Shown: positions 8,561 through 17,532 of the stretch, piece by piece
Position numbering within the stretch: position 1 is the first letter of the stretch
Layout: each line of letters starts with the position of its first letter
Assembly (NCBI GenBank): GCA_014381465.1
Contig: JACNLP010000042.1
Location: 128,220 to 163,717, forward strand
Direction: 5' to 3'
Source of the DNA: Flavobacteriales bacterium
GTDB taxonomy: Bacteria > Bacteroidota > Bacteroidia > Flavobacteriales > BACL11
DNA length: 35,498 nucleotides
Program-made: the position numbers and the translations under genes
The notes under the pieces: generated by a model
The model's database searches: none
Seen by the model: the letters and a program-made list of their open reading frames with translations, nothing else
Told to the model about the DNA's origin: nothing

Positions 8561-8775
8561 ACCCAATATCTGTAAGCTATAATTAGCATTTCCCATTTTT
8601 TCATTTTTTTGATATCCTTTTTATATAAACTAGGCAAAAGCAATTTATTTAACTTTGCTAATATTTTAAAAACCATTTTCCTTTGAAATAGAATAAGGAG
8701 TAAAAGAATGATGAGAAAGGCAACAATCAAAAGAATGTCCTCTCCATACCCGAAAGCAAGTAGTATATATATCAT
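8542..8775 (-). CDS. small membrane protein coupled to the CUB/T9SS gene
   Basis: 77 residues starting at an ATG that overlaps the stop of the preceding gene (ATGA), a sign of translational coupling. One strongly hydrophobic helix spans residues 14-30 (ILLIVAFLIILLLLILF), followed by a basic tail: LAKLNKLLLPSLYKKDIKK, then KKWEMLIIAYRYWVTKNAI. The tail resembles very short Bacteroidota proteins with a LNK..LPS...K.Q..I...YVT pattern that are often left unannotated. That is recollection, not a search; if right, the second Met (residue 34) could mark the ancestral start. It is the last gene of the nine-gene operon. A chance ORF is possible, but the coupling and the composition argue for a real gene. 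Confidence 0.6.
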   Translation of the reverse strand: MIYILLAFGYGEDILLIVAFLIILLLLILFQRKMVFKILAKLNKLLLPSLYKKDIKKMKKWEMLIIAYRYWVTKNAI

Positions 8776-11700
8776 CTTATAAGCGTTACTGTTCCAACAA
8801 TTTTTTCAGTTGTTGAATTAGCCAGTTGTTTGTACTGAATTATAAAAGCATAAACGCCCATTGGAGCATCTGCCCCATTTTCTAATTTTCCATCCCAAGA
8901 CCCCATTTTGTAGTAGGAATACAATTCCTGTTGAATGTTACACAAATTCCCATCCGAATAACTATCAGTAAGTATTATCTCATCAGATTCAAAAACAATA
9001 TCTCCTCCCCACCTTTTATGTATTTTGATATTAAAAGAGAAAAAACCACCTATTCCTTTTGTGAAAAATTCATCATTACAATGATCTATATTTGGAGTAA
9101 AGCTATTTGGAACAAACAACTTATTATCAGGTAAAATACAAACCATTAAAGAAGATGTATCCGTGCAATTTCCACTATTAATAAGAATTAAACTTACTAA
9201 ATAGTTCCCTGTATCTGAATAGAAATGTTCGGGATTTATCCCAGAAGAATAAGGTTGAGTAGTGCTATCTCCAAAACTCCAAAAACTTGCAGTTGCTATT
9301 TCATTGCTATTAATATTGCTATTATCAATAAATTGAAAGCTACCATCCAGAAGAGAAATACACTCTTTCTTATTCACAAAAAAGTCAGCTATTATGTTAT
9401 CATAACCAGGGATACTCACAGTATCTGAAATAATACAGCCAGATATATTATCGGTAATACTTACAGTATAATTTTTTGAAACCTGAGCATAAATACTATC
9501 GGTGGTTTGTACAGGATTGGTATTCCACCAATAAGAATAACTGCTGTTTCCTGTTACATTTACTTTGGCAAAACCATTTTCCCCATAACAATCTTTGGCA
9601 CTAGTATTAAAGGACAAACTAAAAGTAGGGTAAACAAAAATATTAATACTTTCAGTTGCTGGCTCACTACATCCATCATTAACAATCACATTATAAACTG
9701 AATTAACAATAGGGCTAACATTATGCTCGAAACTACTTCCTAATCCATTATCCCAAACAAAGCTATAATTACTTCCAATTCCTCCATTTATATTCACGCC
9801 AATATTCACTATATCTCCAACACAAATTGAATCATCAGAAGAATAAGTGTTTAAACTTAAAGAATCGCCAACTAATACAATAGTATCAATACTTATAAGA
9901 CAACTTCCACCACCTAAAGAATAAGTAATTACATGATAGCCAGGACCAGCAATTAAAGGGTTGAATGTAAGATTGGTAATTCCATTTCCAGATAAAATCC
10001 CTCCAGAAGGGCTTACATTTACTTGAATATTTGTATCTAAAAAACAATAATTACCCCCTACTCCACTCATGCTTAGAACAGGATTACTATAAACAGTAAT
10101 TATAGTAGTATCTAAGCATCCTATTGGCGATTGATACAAAACATAATGAACACCAACCCCAGCTGTTGTTGGAGAAAATAAACCAGTATTTTGGTTAACT
10201 ATCCCCTGCCCTGCCCATTGTCCCCCACTAGGATTAGCATTTAAATTAAAATCAGCAGAAGTAGCACATACTATAGTGTCCGTTAGAATACTTTGAGGAG
10301 CTACAGAAAATATAATACTATCTGAACAAGAATTAGCTGTATAAAAAATAGTATGATTTCCTACACCTGCCAGATTAGGATTAAACTCACCAGGGTAAGT
10401 AGCCGAAACTATTCCGTTCCCACTCCATATTCCGTAAGTAGGAATTCTTGAAATAAAATTGGAGTCAAGAATAATAAGTGTATCATCATTACAAGCAAAT
10501 AAAGAATCTAAAAAAACATCTGTTTCTTGTACTGAAATTAGTGTAGTATCTATGCATCCAGCAACCGAATAAGTTACTACATCTACTCCCAAACCCAATG
10601 ATGGATTAAACAAACCACTCATTGGATTTGTAATATGCGTTCCTGTCCAAATTCCACCAGACGGAACACCAACTAAATTGAAAGGAGCTTGTGTTGGGCA
10701 AATATCCATATCATTTCCAGCATCAATAGGTTTAACATAAATATTTACCGTATCGGTACAGCCTTGAATATTATAAATTAAAGTATGTAAGCCAGAATCA
10801 GCCACCATTGGCAAGAAAACCCCATTAGGCGTAATTGGACCTCCTAAAAATGACAGCAAATCAACTGCTACATCCGATTGCCATGAGTTCCCAGTGATTA
10901 CTCTAAGGCGCATCAAAACTTCTGTCCCATTAAAACTGCTTAAATCCACAACCGCTTCCAACCACTGATTTGCTTGGCTTCCGCTTCTGATCCAAATATC
11001 GTTTGTCCAAGTTGTTCCATTATCAGTAGATATATCTACTGAAAAAGTGCCCTGCCCTACTCCATCAGCAGGATTATCATACATATGATACCAAAAATGT
11101 AATACAGGGTTGGAATATTCAGAAAGATTCAAACAAGGACTAATTATTCCTGCTCTTTTGTAAGGGTGATTTGCGCCTGATGCTTCTGTATATACATAAT
11201 TTGTACCTTCATAAGCAAAGCTTGGGCCAGTACCTGCTGATGTTGTTCCGCCAGAGTTTGTAGTCCAATTAAAATCATTTAAAGGATCGTTTGTCCAATT
11301 GACTAATCCTAATTCAAAATTATCAGTATAAGGAAAAGAAGTTATAGGACTACTACAACTACTTGCTTGTAGTGGTAAATTAGGGCTTGTGCTCCAATAC
11401 CCATTTATTGGTGAAAATATAAGCGGATAAGAAGTAGATTTTTGACAAATTGTATCGTCAGGCTGGGTAATAATATTGTCAATAATAATATTTAAGGTGT
11501 CTGAGCAACCATTTGGAAGCGTATAAATTGCATTAATAATTGTTGGTATATTTCCTACACTAATATCTCCATTTGATTGAATGCAATTACATCCACTCCA
11601 AGTTCCACCAGGAGTTGTATAAATTGTGTTTAAATTGAAAGTTGGCGCATTAGGACAAGCAGAAATGTCTGGTCCTGCATTAACCTCTAAAACAGTAATA

Positions 11701-12881
11701 TTCATTGTTTCAGAACATCCTCCAAATCCGTAAGATACAGAATGCACTCCAGCTCCTGTTGTTGTTGGAGAAAAAATACCTTGACTTCCGCCAACAATTC
11801 CAAATCCCCACCACCACCCTCCATTTGGTGTAGCAGTCAGGATAAAATCAGGAATAGTTCTGCAAACTGTTGTATCATTTTGCAAAGTGGGCAAGGGTAA
11901 AACATAAATTGTAATAGAATCTACTTGAGATTGAGCTGGACCCGCATCACTTACCGTTACATAATAAGTAGTTGTTACAATTGGTGCGACATTGTGTGGA
12001 CCTGGAGTTCCCGGCAAAAAAGGAGCCCAAATATAATTGTAAGAAGTAGAATCTCCCCCAGAAACTTGCACAAAAATATCTGTATTATCTCCAATGCAGA
12101 TACTGTCTTCATTTGTCATCAAATTCACTTGTAAAGGACAATCGTTTATCACAAAGTTATAGTTTGAGTTTAGTATCCAAATACTATCGCAAACATCTTT
12201 AAAGTAGCTTTGAAAAAAGATGGAATAAGCCCCACTTTGATTTAAACCAGGAAATAAATTTAACTCAATGGTATTAGTAGAGTCGTTCGCACAATTTATT
12301 GCAGTTGCATTTACTATTTGATTAATTTGACCCACAACATTAATAATAGCTGTAGCTACCGAATCACAATGAATATTTTGGTCGAGAGTTATTGTTAGAA
12401 CATTTGTACTGCAAGTAGGTGAAACTGGAATAGTAATAATTGGATTGGATGGAGGAGTGATTATAGCTTCCCAATTTAATTCAAACCCTTCAAGAGCCAC
12501 ATTATTATCGCTAATAAAACTGATTGTAATACAACCATTTGAAACAACTACTGGAGGTAGGTTCACACCTGAATATGGACCTCCAATTAGTGGAGAATTG
12601 GTGTCAGGACCATCAAAAATTCGTAAATAATCAAAAGTTGGCTCTGTTTCAAAAAATGTAAAAGTAATAGTAATATTTACCGCTCCTGGCGGACAAATAG
12701 TGAAACTATAATTTTCATTTTGATCATAATATCCTGCTGCAAGCGGATTTGATTCGCTATCAGTTAATGTTCCAAAACACTCATAAACAGTAAGATTCTG
12801 CATGGTATATTGCCCATAAGAAGAATTACTATAAAGAAGTATTATAGTAAACATTAACAGCAATTTTTTAAAATACTCCAA
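8772..12881 (-). CDS. giant CUB-, MAM- and repeat-containing protein with T9SS type B sorting domain
   Basis: 1369 residues, secreted by T9SS and probably attached to or released from the cell surface. The TTG at 12881 gives a good signal peptide (MEYFKKLLLMFTIILLYSNS ending SYGQ); an in-frame stop lies directly upstream, and the next ATG (12854) would remove the basic N-terminus. Order: a CUB domain at about 28-140 (ECFGTLTDS, FDYLRIFDGP, ISFISDNNVALEGFEL); a PKD/Ig-like unit near 256-330; then a series of about 80-residue repeats of the form GGxWxGxGI...G.FxP..AGVG.H.V.Y...GC.DT. One repeat is interrupted by a MAM-like jelly roll at about 515-677. Another PKD-like unit follows, then the type B domain (LFVPNSFTPN, RWGG, MGSWDGKLENG, PMGVYAFII) in the last 90 residues. 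CUB, MAM and Ig-like folds suggest adhesion or binding; no enzyme motif is visible. Confidence 0.85.
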   Translation of the reverse strand: MEYFKKLLLMFTIILLYSNSSYGQYTMQNLTVYECFGTLTDSESNPLAAGYYDQNENYSFTICPPGAVNITITFTFFETEPTFDYLRIFDGPDTNSPLIGGPYSGVNLPPVVVSNGCITISFISDNNVALEGFELNWEAIITPPSNPIITIPVSPTCSTNVLTITLDQNIHCDSVATAIINVVGQINQIVNATAINCANDSTNTIELNLFPGLNQSGAYSIFFQSYFKDVCDSIWILNSNYNFVINDCPLQVNLMTNEDSICIGDNTDIFVQVSGGDSTSYNYIWAPFLPGTPGPHNVAPIVTTTYYVTVSDAGPAQSQVDSITIYVLPLPTLQNDTTVCRTIPDFILTATPNGGWWWGFGIVGGSQGIFSPTTTGAGVHSVSYGFGGCSETMNITVLEVNAGPDISACPNAPTFNLNTIYTTPGGTWSGCNCIQSNGDISVGNIPTIINAIYTLPNGCSDTLNIIIDNIITQPDDTICQKSTSYPLIFSPINGYWSTSPNLPLQASSCSSPITSFPYTDNFELGLVNWTNDPLNDFNWTTNSGGTTSAGTGPSFAYEGTNYVYTEASGANHPYKRAGIISPCLNLSEYSNPVLHFWYHMYDNPADGVGQGTFSVDISTDNGTTWTNDIWIRSGSQANQWLEAVVDLSSFNGTEVLMRLRVITGNSWQSDVAVDLLSFLGGPITPNGVFLPMVADSGLHTLIYNIQGCTDTVNIYVKPIDAGNDMDICPTQAPFNLVGVPSGGIWTGTHITNPMSGLFNPSLGLGVDVVTYSVAGCIDTTLISVQETDVFLDSLFACNDDTLIILDSNFISRIPTYGIWSGNGIVSATYPGEFNPNLAGVGNHTIFYTANSCSDSIIFSVAPQSILTDTIVCATSADFNLNANPSGGQWAGQGIVNQNTGLFSPTTAGVGVHYVLYQSPIGCLDTTIITVYSNPVLSMSGVGGNYCFLDTNIQVNVSPSGGILSGNGITNLTFNPLIAGPGYHVITYSLGGGSCLISIDTIVLVGDSLSLNTYSSDDSICVGDIVNIGVNINGGIGSNYSFVWDNGLGSSFEHNVSPIVNSVYNVIVNDGCSEPATESINIFVYPTFSLSFNTSAKDCYGENGFAKVNVTGNSSYSYWWNTNPVQTTDSIYAQVSKNYTVSITDNISGCIISDTVSIPGYDNIIADFFVNKKECISLLDGSFQFIDNSNINSNEIATASFWSFGDSTTQPYSSGINPEHFYSDTGNYLVSLILINSGNCTDTSSLMVCILPDNKLFVPNSFTPNIDHCNDEFFTKGIGGFFSFNIKIHKRWGGDIVFESDEIILTDSYSDGNLCNIQQELYSYYKMGSWDGKLENGADAPMGVYAFIIQYKQLANSTTEKIVGTVTLIR

Positions 12882-12902
12882 TTAATATAAATTTAGTTTA
12901 CC

Positions 12903-13367
12903 CTATTCTACGATAGTAATCTCTTCTGAAGTTACAGTATTACTCCAATTTCCAGCTCTGTCTTTAACTTTCACAGTATATGTTAACCTTTCACTACTTC
13001 CCACTCCAATCAAAAAAGTAGTATTCAAATAAATATTAAAAGTTCCTTTTATATAAACCTCCTCCCCATTAGGTGCTAAAGGAGGAATATGATACATATC
13101 AGCTTCACTCAGTCTGCTATCATGTACACTTAAGGATAAGATATCTGGATCCTGAAAACCAAGGTCACCATTTCCATCCTCATAAGCAACTTCTAAAAGT
13201 ACGCTTTGAGTAAACTCCTGAACTATTGAAGGGCTAACTTTTTTTATTGATATTAAGGGAGTATCAATATTTTCTCTTATATCTTCTTTCTTACATCCAT
13301 AAAATAAAAATAGAATAATGGAAAATCTGAGTATTTGTATTCGTATATTAGTTAAATTCAAATGCAT
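12903..13367 (-). CDS. lipoprotein of unknown function in the envelope operon
   Basis: 154 residues. An N-terminal hydrophobic segment ends in LFYGC, a lipobox, followed by KKED, so the mature protein starts Cys-Lys-Lys-Glu-Asp. The rest is predicted mostly beta, with VLLEVAYEDGNGDLGF (a short Asp/Asn loop, possibly Ca-binding) and a last strand region YTVKVKDRAGNWSNTV. This resembles the Ig-like 'GDLG...D..GN.S' proteins common in Bacteroidota. It overlaps the preceding cytochrome gene by 20 bp. I do not recognise a specific function; it may bind or anchor the cytochrome lipoprotein. Confidence 0.75.
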   Translation of the reverse strand: MHLNLTNIRIQILRFSIILFLFYGCKKEDIRENIDTPLISIKKVSPSIVQEFTQSVLLEVAYEDGNGDLGFQDPDILSLSVHDSRLSEADMYHIPPLAPNGEEVYIKGTFNIYLNTTFLIGVGSSERLTYTVKVKDRAGNWSNTVTSEEITIVE

Positions 13368-14310
13368 ATCTTTTTATTATTGGGAAATCAGTTCCGTCAG
13401 AAGGAATTTCCGTTATAGTATTATGTTCATCTTGGATATAAATTCTGTTATACAACAAATCATCTGTAGTGTATGAGCTAACATCAATAGTAATGTAGTG
13501 ATAAAAATCAAGCATAGTATTCTTAAACCCCAGTTCAGAAATAGGCGTATTAGTATAAGTAATACTCTGCTCACTTACATTATTAAAATTATAAGCAGAG
13601 GTAGAAAATTTTGCTTTATTGTTAGTTAAATTTTGCACTGTTGTAACATCATCATCATAACTATACCAAACAGTAATATTTTGAGTGCCAGCAGGAACTT
13701 GTAGCAATATATTATTTCTTAATAATGGGGTGCTTCCTCCATCAGCATAGGCAACTAATCCTTTTATTTCTGGTTCAAAGTTTCCTAAACTTGGGCTATT
13801 GCCAAACATATCCTTAGCTCCTTCATTTATCCATTTTCTGATGTCTGCTAAAAATTGTTGTTTATTCTGATTCCAATACAGTTTTTCATCAGTATCCAAC
13901 CCTAATGGCATAATGTTCTTCTGCCCTAATTCACCAAACTCAACTGTTAATCTATGGTAAAGCATTGATTTTGTAGTATCTCCTGGTAATACTCTGTATG
14001 TAAAATGATTTGTAGGATAATTAGGATCGTTTTTAATTAAAGGATGATATACTAAAGTGTTATAAGTACTTTCAATTGTTCTAAAATCTGGTTCTAAAGT
14101 GCCATCATGACAACCAGAATTTGCACAAAGTGGAGAGAATATCCTGTCATGCAACCCATTAATTGTATGATTAGCAACTAAATAAGATGGATCATCTGAA
14201 TTGTCAGGATAGGTAAGGTTATCGTAAGGATTATCTATTTCTTTCTTGCAAGAGAAGAATCCAACAAAAACAATTAAGCATAAAAAAAGAGTTTTTTTAG
14301 TAAATTTCAT
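13348..14310 (-). CDS. c-type cytochrome lipoprotein with CX4CH haem site
   Basis: 320 residues. The lipobox is FFSC, followed by KKE. A single haem-attachment site reads CANSGCHDG (C-x4-C-H), a spacing rarer than the usual CXXCH. Around it, FSPLCANSGCHDG...DFRTIESTY, the later IMPLG (likely axial methionine) and the terminal helix DIRKWINEGAKD follow the class I cytochrome c pattern seen in planctomycete and Bacteroidota surface cytochromes. The second half (about 170-320) is beta-rich with no recognised domain. The signal sequence ends in Cys, so the haem domain is outside the inner membrane. It starts 3 bp after the DUF1501-like gene and probably exchanges electrons with it or with the Fe-S protein; that is inference. 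Confidence 0.75.
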   Translation of the reverse strand: MKFTKKTLFLCLIVFVGFFSCKKEIDNPYDNLTYPDNSDDPSYLVANHTINGLHDRIFSPLCANSGCHDGTLEPDFRTIESTYNTLVYHPLIKNDPNYPTNHFTYRVLPGDTTKSMLYHRLTVEFGELGQKNIMPLGLDTDEKLYWNQNKQQFLADIRKWINEGAKDMFGNSPSLGNFEPEIKGLVAYADGGSTPLLRNNILLQVPAGTQNITVWYSYDDDVTTVQNLTNNKAKFSTSAYNFNNVSEQSITYTNTPISELGFKNTMLDFYHYITIDVSSYTTDDLLYNRIYIQDEHNTITEIPSDGTDFPIIKRYAFEFN

Positions 14311-14313
14311 AGT

Positions 14314-15645
14314 TTATAAATTATCGAACATTGACATTGAGTTTGCTGCCAAATACTGAGTAGGAATCTGTCCTTTTATACCAAATATATCAGCAATTGT
14401 AAGCACACCATCAGTTGCGTTTCCAATAGGATTATTTTCACTACCTACTAAATTATTTGCAGGCACATTTTTGCCTACCATCATTCCAAATATTCTTCTT
14501 GCGTTTTGATCGGAATGATCAAAAGCGTAGAAGTCATTAAAGTCATGTATCGCATTTGAATCCAAGTTCCTGCCACATTCAGGAATAGCTATCATAATTG
14601 TATTTCCTGCCATAGATGGGATTGACTGTATTTTATCCCATAAATGAGCTAAAGAATGATCTGCCCTATGCACCGCCCTTAAATAACTAGTGAAGTTACT
14701 ATGACAAACATCTACATTATTCAAATTAACTACAGAAAGTTTTGGCTTAAACCATTTCATAATTTCAAGAGCATAACCAATAGTTGTAGCATCACCATTA
14801 TCAGAAACAGCTGGCATATCCACAGCAGAGGGATTAGCGTACATATATTTTAAAAATTCTTTTATATCATATTTTTCCTGTTCAGTATTATCAATAGTTA
14901 CAAGACCTGAACCAACTGTACCCCATACATTATCCAAAAACTCTTTTGTTTTGTACATTGGCTCTAATTCATCAACTTGGTCATATACTTTTGCATTTGA
15001 AAGGTGTTTTTGTCCATCATTTCCAAACACAACATTAGGTGCAATAAAGTTAGCACCATATTTTACACCATAGTCTTCATTCAAACTATAATTTAGAAGT
15101 GGAACAGAATTCATAATTCCATTACCTATAAACCAAGTGTCAGTTGCTTTTAGGTTCAGATGCTTTCTGACATATTCAAAAATAGTAGGATTTATTGGTT
15201 TTCTTTTTAACCCTTGACTTGAGAGGGTGTTCCCTTGAAGCAAGCCATTTAACCCTCCATAATGGCCAGTAGTTGCACTTCTCATTTCTTTAAAAATTGT
15301 GCCTTGCTGTTGGAATGTTTGGCTAAGAATTTTAGGAATTGGTACATCTCCTAATCCAGGAACAGCTCCATCAGTTCCATATACAATTTTATCAGTTGGA
15401 GCAGCCCCATTAAAAAGATTGTACATAATATTTCCTGGAAAATTAACTCCTTGACTATCGTCCAAATATCTTTGAAGTATAGTTTCTTGCTGTCTCATGC
15501 CACCAGCAAAAAGCACAAAAACAACATGATCAGCCATCTGAGAACCAGCAGCAGCAAATAACCTACCAGTTGGCAAAATATATGGCATAACAATACTGGC
15601 TGTTGATGCTTTTACTACATTGGTAATAAATTTTCTTCTTTTCAT
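14314..15645 (-). CDS. Tat-exported DUF1501-like protein (alkaline phosphatase/sulfatase fold)
   Basis: 443 residues. The N-terminus MKRRKFITNVVKASTASIVM is a twin-arginine signal, implying export of a folded protein. Family signatures: DHVVFVLFAGGMRQQET at the start of the mature domain, FKEMRSATTGHYGGLNGLLQ, DVCHSNFTSYLRAVHRADHS, and NTIMIAIPECGRN followed by FDHSDQNARRIFG. These match the order of motifs in DUF1501 proteins (GGxxxxDxxD, MRS..T.H, D.H, E.GR, DH). The first motif is GGMRQQET rather than the usual GG...D.FD, so metal ligands may differ. DUF1501 genes usually pair with DUF1549/1553 or DUF1800 genes; here the neighbours carry DUF1549/1553-like pieces. Substrate and reaction are unknown. 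Confidence 0.7.
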   Translation of the reverse strand: MKRRKFITNVVKASTASIVMPYILPTGRLFAAAGSQMADHVVFVLFAGGMRQQETILQRYLDDSQGVNFPGNIMYNLFNGAAPTDKIVYGTDGAVPGLGDVPIPKILSQTFQQQGTIFKEMRSATTGHYGGLNGLLQGNTLSSQGLKRKPINPTIFEYVRKHLNLKATDTWFIGNGIMNSVPLLNYSLNEDYGVKYGANFIAPNVVFGNDGQKHLSNAKVYDQVDELEPMYKTKEFLDNVWGTVGSGLVTIDNTEQEKYDIKEFLKYMYANPSAVDMPAVSDNGDATTIGYALEIMKWFKPKLSVVNLNNVDVCHSNFTSYLRAVHRADHSLAHLWDKIQSIPSMAGNTIMIAIPECGRNLDSNAIHDFNDFYAFDHSDQNARRIFGMMVGKNVPANNLVGSENNPIGNATDGVLTIADIFGIKGQIPTQYLAANSMSMFDNL

Positions 15646-15655
15646 AGTTTAGTTT

Positions 15656-16138
15656 TTAGTAATACTGATACTCATCAGAAAGCGCAAAAGCTGTATAAAG
15701 CATTTCTGCTGTAAAAGCAGGATTTACTTCAATAAATTTTGTTAAATATTCTTTCTCTGCTTCTGTAATATCTCTCACATAAAATCTTGTGTAGATATTA
15801 GTTAAGAAAATATCTATATCAGCACGCATAATAGAATCAGACGGGATAATTACATCTGGTTTATTCATGAAATTACTTACAATTACCTCATGAATAGTTT
15901 CCTTATCTCCAAATGCTTCAATACAATGCGTAATTTCTACTAATTCATTAGCACTTAATGCTTTTTGAAATAAATTTGCGTACAAAATAGAAATATACTG
16001 TTCATTGGATTTTAGTTTGGTTTTTTGCGCATTTGGTGGCATTGTATTTATTGCATCTACCCCATAGCTTACATCTTTTTTACAAGAGAAAATAATTATA
16101 GAAAATAAACAAACTAAAAAAAATATTTTTTTATTCAT
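15656..16138 (-). CDS. short lipoprotein with DUF1549/DUF1553-like segments
   Basis: 160 residues. The lipobox IIFSC is followed by KKD. The mature part is helical: EQYISILYANLFQKALSANE near residue 46-65 resembles the 'LY..LL.R.PT..E' helix of DUF1549, and IYTRFYVRDITEAEKEYLTK with LYTAFALSDEYQYY at the C-terminus resembles the end of DUF1553 (an 'L...S.EF' finish). It is much shorter than planctomycete DUF1549/1553 proteins and has no cytochrome domain, so it looks like a reduced version. It sits 12 bp after the porin gene and 10 bp before the DUF1501-like gene, the usual partner of these families. The assignment is by motif style and context and is moderately uncertain. Confidence 0.6.
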   Translation of the reverse strand: MNKKIFFLVCLFSIIIFSCKKDVSYGVDAINTMPPNAQKTKLKSNEQYISILYANLFQKALSANELVEITHCIEAFGDKETIHEVIVSNFMNKPDVIIPSDSIMRADIDIFLTNIYTRFYVRDITEAEKEYLTKFIEVNPAFTAEMLYTAFALSDEYQYY

Positions 16139-16150
16139 GACTAATAGTTT

Positions 16151-17521
16151 TTATAAAAATTTTGGTTTTACCGTTATCATTATCCACGACCAATTACTAG
16201 TTTCAAAAGCACTTCCTATGTATGGTTGTATTTCGTATTTTCCGTTACTATCTTCAAACTTTTTGTTTTCCAAATCTACAAATTCTTTTTCTTTTACTTC
16301 CTCTAAAGATTCTTTGCCGAAAAATTGAGAGTAGCCAATTTTAATATTGACTTCCTTACTTAAATCATATCCAATTGAAATATCCACTTCATATCCTAAA
16401 TTCTGACTAAGAATAAGATTAGCTTCAGTTGCTTGATTTAGGTTAGCATCATAACCATTACCGATATTTCCTACAGCATTAAACATATGCGTTACTGCAT
16501 TAAAACTCATTTTACCTTCTTTATATTTTACACCAAAAGTAATATCCTGCAAACCAACACTTCTTGCATGATTTCCTACATAAAAATAATCCATATTTCC
16601 ATTAAATTTATGGTTAGTTCCAAAAAGAGGCATAAAGGCTTTATCCTTTTTAAAATCTTCACCATAAGGGTTCAAGTCATTTCCTGATTGCTGCTCGTAA
16701 CTTGTAGTAAGCGATAAATTATCAGATAATTTGTAGGCAGCATCAACACCAATTAAATAAGCACTTAAATTCAGCCCTGTTTGTAAATAAAAATTTCCAT
16801 TAAGAGAAAAAGCATTATACTTTGTAGTTAATCTCCCTCCAAATGTTTGGATATCATTTTTAATATAATATTTGTTAATGGTGTAATCTGAAAGGTAATT
16901 CGTTTGATTCTCTACCTCCATTAAATTGATATAATATCTTCTTAAATCAGTATCATACATTGTTTTAAGATATACTAAACTAAGCGATACATTCTCTAAG
17001 GATTTGTTCATCCATATATAGTGCATATCTTTATATCCTGCTGACTCGTCTAAGTTTTTAGTAAAGCCAAGATGCACTTTTAATCCTCCTTCATATTTTA
17101 CAAGTGCAATATCATGGCTTCTACTTTGAGGAGCCCAACCCACATTTCCAAAAAGGCGGTGATCATCATACACTAATTCTTGCCTTCCAACTTTTACGCT
17201 TACATTTTCAATCAAACTTACTTCAGTCCACGCTTGATGAACCGTAAAAAAATCGTTTGTGCTGTTTAAAGTAGAGACACTACCCCAAGTTCTTACATCT
17301 TGTAAGCTTAAACCAACCTTATAATTATCTGCATTATAATTAAGATTTAATCTTGTTCTTTGGCTAGTTGAAATAGTCGCGTCCATTGCACTATCTGCCA
17401 AGTTTTTATAACCATGTTTATACTCCATTCTTGGTCTTATTTCTCCATCCATGCTAAACTGTGCAAATACACTATGAGCAAACAACATCATTCCTCCTAT
17501 TAATAAATTTTTTATAATCAT
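16151..17521 (-). CDS. outer-membrane beta-barrel of the alginate-export type
   Basis: 456 residues with a signal peptide (MIIKNLLIGGMMLFAHSVFAQ). From residue 22 it is made of alternating amphipathic strands. Family signs: FSMDGEIRPRMEYKHGY, QRTRLNLNYNADNYKVGLSL, VSVKVGRQELVYDDHRLFGN, WAPQSRSHDIALVKYE, and a final strand WSWIMITVKPKFL ending in Phe-Leu as barrels often do. The GRQELVYDDHRLFG block is typical of the alginate_exp (AlgE-like) porin family. It could supply an outer-membrane passage for small solutes used by the operon or hold the surface cytochrome in place. It lies 11 bp after the Fe-S membrane gene. Confidence 0.8.
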   Translation of the reverse strand: MIIKNLLIGGMMLFAHSVFAQFSMDGEIRPRMEYKHGYKNLADSAMDATISTSQRTRLNLNYNADNYKVGLSLQDVRTWGSVSTLNSTNDFFTVHQAWTEVSLIENVSVKVGRQELVYDDHRLFGNVGWAPQSRSHDIALVKYEGGLKVHLGFTKNLDESAGYKDMHYIWMNKSLENVSLSLVYLKTMYDTDLRRYYINLMEVENQTNYLSDYTINKYYIKNDIQTFGGRLTTKYNAFSLNGNFYLQTGLNLSAYLIGVDAAYKLSDNLSLTTSYEQQSGNDLNPYGEDFKKDKAFMPLFGTNHKFNGNMDYFYVGNHARSVGLQDITFGVKYKEGKMSFNAVTHMFNAVGNIGNGYDANLNQATEANLILSQNLGYEVDISIGYDLSKEVNIKIGYSQFFGKESLEEVKEKEFVDLENKKFEDSNGKYEIQPYIGSAFETSNWSWIMITVKPKFL

Positions 17522-17532
17522 TTTTTCTTTTT

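Noticed and set aside
9500-12000. Repeated GGxWxGxGI protein motifs considered as a DNA repeat or CRISPR-like array
   Set aside because: The repetition is at protein level with varied codons and varied spacing, inside one continuous reading frame; no identical DNA repeats with spacers.
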